Shown in pieces: positions 17,601 through 19,119 of a DNA stretch of 19,119 nt (positions are counted from its first letter, which is position 1; each line of letters starts with the position of its first letter). The notes under the pieces are model-generated. The model made no database searches and was not told the DNA's origin. It saw only the letters and a list, made by a program, of their open reading frames with translations. The stretch covers positions 1 to 19,119 of the forward strand of contig CASFWW010000054.1 in the NCBI GenBank assembly GCA_949298505.1, written 5' to 3'. This DNA comes from Ornithoclostridium sp949298505. Its GTDB lineage: Bacteria; Bacillota; Clostridia; Christensenellales; UBA3700. Made by a program: the position numbers and the translations under genes.

Positions 17601-18949
17601 GCGTCCAGCGTGAGGTCAACGTCGAAAGCAAGATTCGTGAAGGAAAATTCTCTCGAATTGCCCGCAAGATCAGTGGGCATATCAATGTAGATCTGATAAT
17701 CGTAAAATCCTATCTTCGTGCTCTCCCAGTCAAGGAGTTCGTCGCCTGCGGTGCCGGTCGAGTTGTCCGCGACGCTCACGCTCATATTGGTGATCGCTCC
17801 GTTTTCGCAATCCACCCGCATGTACATCTTGATCTTGGGAATCGCAGAATTGAGCCAGTCGAACAGAGAGTTCAGATTCAGATCTACGCCGATCAGAGAT
17901 CCCACGTCGAACATCCCGAGCAATTCTTTCAGACCGCTCACAAGGCTGTTGACCTTGATCTCGGAGAGATAGCTTTCTCTGATCACTTCGCCGGTCGAGA
18001 CGCGCACGGTCGAAGTATAAGACGGAGCGGAGAAGATGAGGTTTACAAGCATCGTGTAAACGTTTATTCCTCCGATGTCGCTCAGCAACCCTTCAAGATC
18101 TATTTCCGCACTCGCCTTCTGCAATATCAAAAGCAGATATTCGGCTTTGAAATCGTCGAGGTGCACGTATGCCTCCCCGTTGCCGAGATCAAGATATATT
18201 TCGTTGTTCACAACGTAAATCGCAAAAGCGGCGCTGTCGTCGTCCTGCATCGTGACTCTGAACATGAACTGCGTGCTCTGCCCTTCTGCGAAATTCGCCT
18301 GCATCTGCACGCGCGCGGTACCTTTCTCAGTAGTCAGCAGGCTGTCGAAATCGAGCGCGTTGCCGTTCATCGCCTCAAAATAACCTTTGATCTTCCTGAC
18401 CGCCGAGATTGCGTTCACATAGGTCGAGGTCTCCTCATACTCCGCAGTTCCGGTATCCTGTGTCCACTTTGCGTAAAGCGTTACGTCCTGAGTTGGCGAA
18501 TAAGGGAATTTCACCTGCGCTCCGCTCAGCCTCGGATTGGTATACCATCCGGCAAATACGAATCCGTCGCGATAAGTTCTCGGAGAGGTCTCTATCACGT
18601 CGGTAACGACGCTTTCAAGTTTGCTTCCTCCGCTCTCTTCAAAAGAAACGGTGAACAGCTGAGTCCACTTGGCATAAAAGGTCGTGTCCTGAGTCAACAC
18701 CATCGGATAGGTGGGCTGAGAAGTATAATCGCTGTCAAGATACCATCCCTCAAAGCGGTAACCCTCCCTTTCAGGATCCTCCGGAGCCGTTTCTACCACG
18801 GAAATATCGGTGACGTCAGTCGCGCTTCCGTCCCCAATGTCAAGCGTAAGCTTGTAAGTTATCACATTCCCGTCGCAAGCGGCAAATACGAAAACCGCCA
18901 CCAGAACCGTCAGTATCGCCGCGGCAATCAGCATGGTTTTCTTTCTCAT
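11627..18949 (-). CDS. Giant 2440-residue lipoprotein with InlB B-repeats, about five divergent beta-rich repeats and Ig-like domains
   Basis: A 2440-residue exported lipoprotein. A basic start, hydrophobic helix and lipobox FAAC ending at Cys25 direct it to lipid anchoring. Two InlB B-repeat (Flg_new) domains follow at about 31-96 and 97-163 (GYRFEGWY...FYAKWT; GFVFAGWY...LYAKWT). Residues about 180-1540 contain divergent repeats built from long amphipathic strands and hydrophobic helices, broken by Thr/Glu/Gly linkers at about 1187-1210 and 1473-1487. Residues about 1830-2410 resemble Ig-like beta-sandwiches (GTYSATAVLSG, GDYEFNAIATV). The protein ends in a Pro/Glu-rich tail with no C-terminal anchor. 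I start at 18949, not at the upstream ATG at 19054, because AAAGGAGG lies 7 bases away and the extra 35 residues come from out-of-frame transposase DNA. No catalytic motif is visible. An elongated envelope, binding or lipid-handling protein are all possible. Confidence 0.87.
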   Translation of the reverse strand: MRKKTMLIAAAILTVLVAVFVFAACDGNVITYKLTLDIGDGSATDVTDISVVETAPEDPEREGYRFEGWYLDSDYTSQPTYPMVLTQDTTFYAKWTQLFTVSFEESGGSKLESVVTDVIETSPRTYRDGFVFAGWYTNPRLSGAQVKFPYSPTQDVTLYAKWTQDTGTAEYEETSTYVNAISAVRKIKGYFEAMNGNALDFDSLLTTEKGTARVQMQANFAEGQSTQFMFRVTMQDDDSAAFAIYVVNNEIYLDLGNGEAYVHLDDFKAEYLLLILQKASAEIDLEGLLSDIGGINVYTMLVNLIFSAPSYTSTVRVSTGEVIRESYLSEIKVNSLVSGLKELLGMFDVGSLIGVDLNLNSLFDWLNSAIPKIKMYMRVDCENGAITNMSVSVADNSTGTAGDELLDWESTKIGFYDYQIYIDMPTDLAGNSREFSFTNLAFDVDLTLDAPESGLDVAKLIGLFTDDVPVPENTLIIDGEFGFRLSARVDLDLNYESASVDRNLIALDLYVLGADGQPTGETPVLGIYYKEGAFYVSLSDLIPDYWNAKNIRIEANLDALIGDLVSLITTAIDEALGTDFDEAKTLSLSSGNMIEATLSDEDGEIKAVISPTISGLIGAVAGVIGLQENVYVDAEGDSIIVEVNQKFFDVINGFLGEENKIVLPAGLSNMSLSVNFGDNSVEDVVANVDLGDESDPLNATLRVHNFNIGFLEGTMQDLESYIAERTDGDNYTSNLGEMIYSVLAGVEINAHGSLSVEAAEYALGKLLANFGLDTGSDNPVLGLSANNAEGDRYEAGIDLLAAFSIDKEKPDNSKLALELKKTGGDILVGVYGYYENGISNVLLDLSGIKTQFMTLPVYKFELDFANIVTELIDNIQINGENLTDFDLAFDLGGLIGGSSQAESLIMTESDGTAGGTELTEAGAVLIGINADKITANVAFATIIKLLETLGVNTGISPEAVDLSVDVSLSTKGVTLDVAGTLPKVTTYDGDTALPTEYGDFTLALETGTESYPISIGSTTNLEAAVERGKEKAVTAEDNLYDVVFDLANSMQASMTLQIANEKDTIDIASMINNILAKEGSYIGFPINLQLDKNDANLYLDLRWDIHLDSPLDTKIYLELRYEQKKIVSLGIQEGNLYVDLEGLGLFEFMVKNSELATSLFTMLDEKVGVLRDTDIGALLTQLITGAGTTSETGEDGATTGDQTAEGTDTKAIIAAILGDISIYDGVIKANIAASAFDTIVTALLGTTLGVKIEVNEGEIDIDGGIIKLPVSVNDTFNLTAELQLKPAEDFTVTNDSDKKLDATDGEAMARSLLKCLNMDFNLDILNNNIESSPNNSYLRIRIKNVVKGEGKFALDGTSDSVDPETLVISLYLISSEDRFNNTTTVYADDALLHIVLDYSDDALGADGTGKNMRIVLVPGKFTVQVMFTIDLASIVGDMLAFQMDIVGMLSGAMQSIIDSLVFTENGVEMEMPETDTTESETTTEEGGLTIETDIFDDLDINELLSGGIDISLRSTGTFNVNVGLDPYTFNKLIDDIMGKLVFGSESQIDLSKLAPDMFSAHYLKYVNWDRTNYNAFWSTLSNELYQIVYKLVADYATEVGAWLLDGAIKDLLNGIVYDIIKSILPLPVYNEVNVGLNLVDGTLTNIYIEGYDYNRAVTNSDGEVLEYHGSYCVSNETNIVHNDQIYGANQRSNTYKTEINLYNCFGSVGDGDNTADGSGQTGVINWGNMEFDMTFDPLAYENDVVTSDYEFIRDYFYNKIAVYQQGTNVMKADVKFYMWNEDTQSYGDEIVLGTTSLGLLNYANNENGETTVLKGKAVASFPNGEEREREFTITAYPNLEPALIDTVSLHAYDSAPSSVTVYFENGSSRRVELSAIKDLTMPSPTIEGGTYEANVTFRNGMTATMNVEYLDSTITTLGSNGESGIYELDLYAFDSTLDIMSQLPTQLFFSYPDGKYGAIDVESWSVDSEVLEAFATRLPSDLGDYEFNAIATVGKDDLVQELELTVRIRGKEVTSLTIDGEENTVVINPYDYYLYALNATEGSTFSPWPNTVDANYVYNGEAWSEEVAVDFSTDFDFSTMTFNTPGTYSATAVLSGSEYFTWSREVAIDVQNNVIEGIYFDRALRRNTVSVDAVAFNAMTAEERAALFPTTAWVKFTNGYVLALPIRWTDRNGYQLNFETLTFDASDYDVTVYAEIGYSDDAALQTAFYQRQAMTVKVSGSLAYIGDGVTVDPFGEGGAAQFPSEITVGSGENSFNVTVTNWNVSGVDFSAEGGEYLAAASFVYNNKTYSVVVPVTVTEKILTGFDEITGDYYATYDETAGTITVEINGASYEAVSAPTATATLTAVFEGGETASLEATFDFGALVPTEETVYYDSTLGTTAEEQGATAFKVVVSVKDAAGNVHSVEIAVYMSIVNRVQPEQPEPEPEIPSGEESPADGE
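14320..18412 (-). repeat. About five divergent beta-rich modules inside the giant lipoprotein
   Basis: A recurring signature of the form hydrophobic-xxG/N-x-[LIF]-Y-[LV]-[DS]-L followed by a hydrophobic helix starts near residues 245 (NNEIYLDL), 525 (EGAFYVSL), 827 (YYENGISNVLLDL), 1128 (EGNLYVDL) and 1384 (DDALLHIVL). The spacings are about 280, 302, 301 and 256 residues. Between them lie helix patterns such as AFDTIVTALLG, FFDVINGFLG and FATIIKLLETLG. The alternation of a beta sheet with a covering hydrophobic helix recalls LolA/LppX-type lipid-binding lipoproteins. That is a shape analogy read from the pattern, not a demonstrated homology. Confidence 0.5.
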
Positions 18950-18956
18950 TGTCCGT

Positions 18957-18964
18957 CCTCCTTT
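18957..18964 (-). promoter_or_regulatory. Ribosome-binding site that fixes the start of the giant lipoprotein
   Basis: AAAGGAGG reads 18964 to 18957 on the - strand, 7 bases before the ATG at 18949. It selects the start that begins directly with a lipoprotein signal peptide (MRKKTML...). Confidence 0.88.
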
Positions 18965-18989
18965 TTTCGGGTTTTTTACAAGTGAATTG

Positions 18990-19118
18990 TCAAACCAAGT
19001 GCAACACTTTTTGCAATTCTTGTTCAAATAAATCTGCCGGTGTTTTGTACCCAAGCACTTTTTTAGGTCTGGCGTTAATTAACGCCAGATTCTTTTTCAG
19101 AGTCTTCTCTCTCACGTG
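18990..19118 (-). CDS. IS30-family transposase, C-terminal end (partial)
   Basis: Reading the - strand from the right edge gives 42 codons ending in TGA (18992-18990). They include LALINARPKKVLGYKTPADLF, which matches the conserved C-terminal motif of IS30-family DDE transposases (commonly LNxRPRKxLxxxTPxExF). The first in-frame codon is at 19118-19116. The catalytic domain lies outside the window, so whether the element is intact cannot be judged. Confidence 0.82.
   Translation of the reverse strand, partial: HVREKTLKKNLALINARPKKVLGYKTPADLFEQELQKVLHLV
19068..19089. repeat. Perfect 22-bp palindrome inside the transposase 3' end
   Basis: The sequence centred on GGCGTTAATTAACGCC is its own reverse complement over 22 bases. 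On the + strand it is followed by TTCTTTTTC, so for transcription entering the IS from the left it resembles an intrinsic terminator. On the - strand it encodes the LALINARP stretch of the transposase and is followed by As, so it should not stop transposase transcription. Confidence 0.6.
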
Positions 19119-19119
19119 A

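Larger units (their letters stand above)
18976..19119 (-). mobile_element. 3' end of an IS30-family insertion sequence, continuing past the right edge
   Basis: The end of a transposase gene (stop at 18990) is followed within a few bases by sequence (about 18983-19008, containing GTTGCACTTGG and TTGACAATTC on the - strand) that looks like the terminal inverted repeat of this type of element. The exact boundary cannot be set without the other end, which lies outside the window; 18976 is an estimate. The IS lies directly upstream of the giant lipoprotein gene, in the same direction. Confidence 0.65.

Noticed and set aside
6200..18900. CRISPR array or short DNA tandem repeats
   Set aside because: The repetitive look comes from protein-level domain repeats; no direct repeats with regular spacers were seen.
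18965..18993. Promoter with TTGACA at 18993-18988 (- strand) for the giant lipoprotein operon
   Set aside because: The position 17 bases downstream reads CCGAAA, not a -10 box, and nothing better lies at 16-18 bases.
18950..19054. Upstream start (ATG at 19054) adding 35 residues to the giant lipoprotein
   Set aside because: The extra residues are rich in Cys and Lys, come from another frame of the transposase 3' end, and would bury the lipoprotein signal peptide. A perfect ribosome-binding site sits just before 18949.
1..19119. tRNA, rRNA or riboswitch
   Set aside because: No cloverleaf, rRNA stretch or known riboswitch core was recognised; a purine riboswitch, if any, would lie upstream of base 1.

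Overview
The window looks like a piece of chromosome from a Gram-positive anaerobe of the Clostridia, perhaps a Christensenellales-like gut bacterium. The placement is an inference. It rests on strong AGGAGG ribosome-binding sites, lipobox proteins, a BMP-type nucleoside ABC transporter and InlB-type and MBG/YDG-type surface domains. I could not confirm the taxon.

Bases 1-4926 (+ strand) hold the end of a nucleoside-type ABC importer operon in its usual order: substrate-binding lipoprotein (C-terminal part only), double ATPase, and two permeases, closed by a hairpin terminator. The genes are tightly packed or overlapping. Two members are odd. The ATPase has an extra stretch of about 50 residues and a divergent signature motif in its first half. 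The first permease carries a tail of about 205 residues, acidic and then lysine/alanine-rich, which is not part of the known permease fold.

Bases 4927-5670 form an A+T-rich islet. It has a small XRE-type repressor on the - strand and, diverging from it, a SLOG/DUF1273 gene that is cut off after about 110 codons. The roughly 120-base gap between them holds a perfect 10-bp inverted repeat and a promoter-like sequence.

Bases 5670-18949 (- strand) hold a compact three-gene surface operon, read right to left: a 2440-residue lipoprotein (two InlB B-repeats, about five divergent repeats of roughly 255-300 residues, then Ig-like domains), a 1806-residue membrane-anchored protein (GLUG-like repeats, then YDG/MBG Ig-like repeats with a 260-residue three-domain superrepeat), and a 161-residue lipoprotein, followed by a strong terminator. 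None of the three looks enzymatic. Together they probably form an outward-facing envelope or adhesion structure.

Bases 18976-19119 are the 3' end of an IS30-family insertion sequence lying directly upstream of the giant lipoprotein gene and pointing the same way. The surface operon is thus flanked by a broken SLOG gene on one side and an IS on the other, which suggests it was inserted or rearranged.
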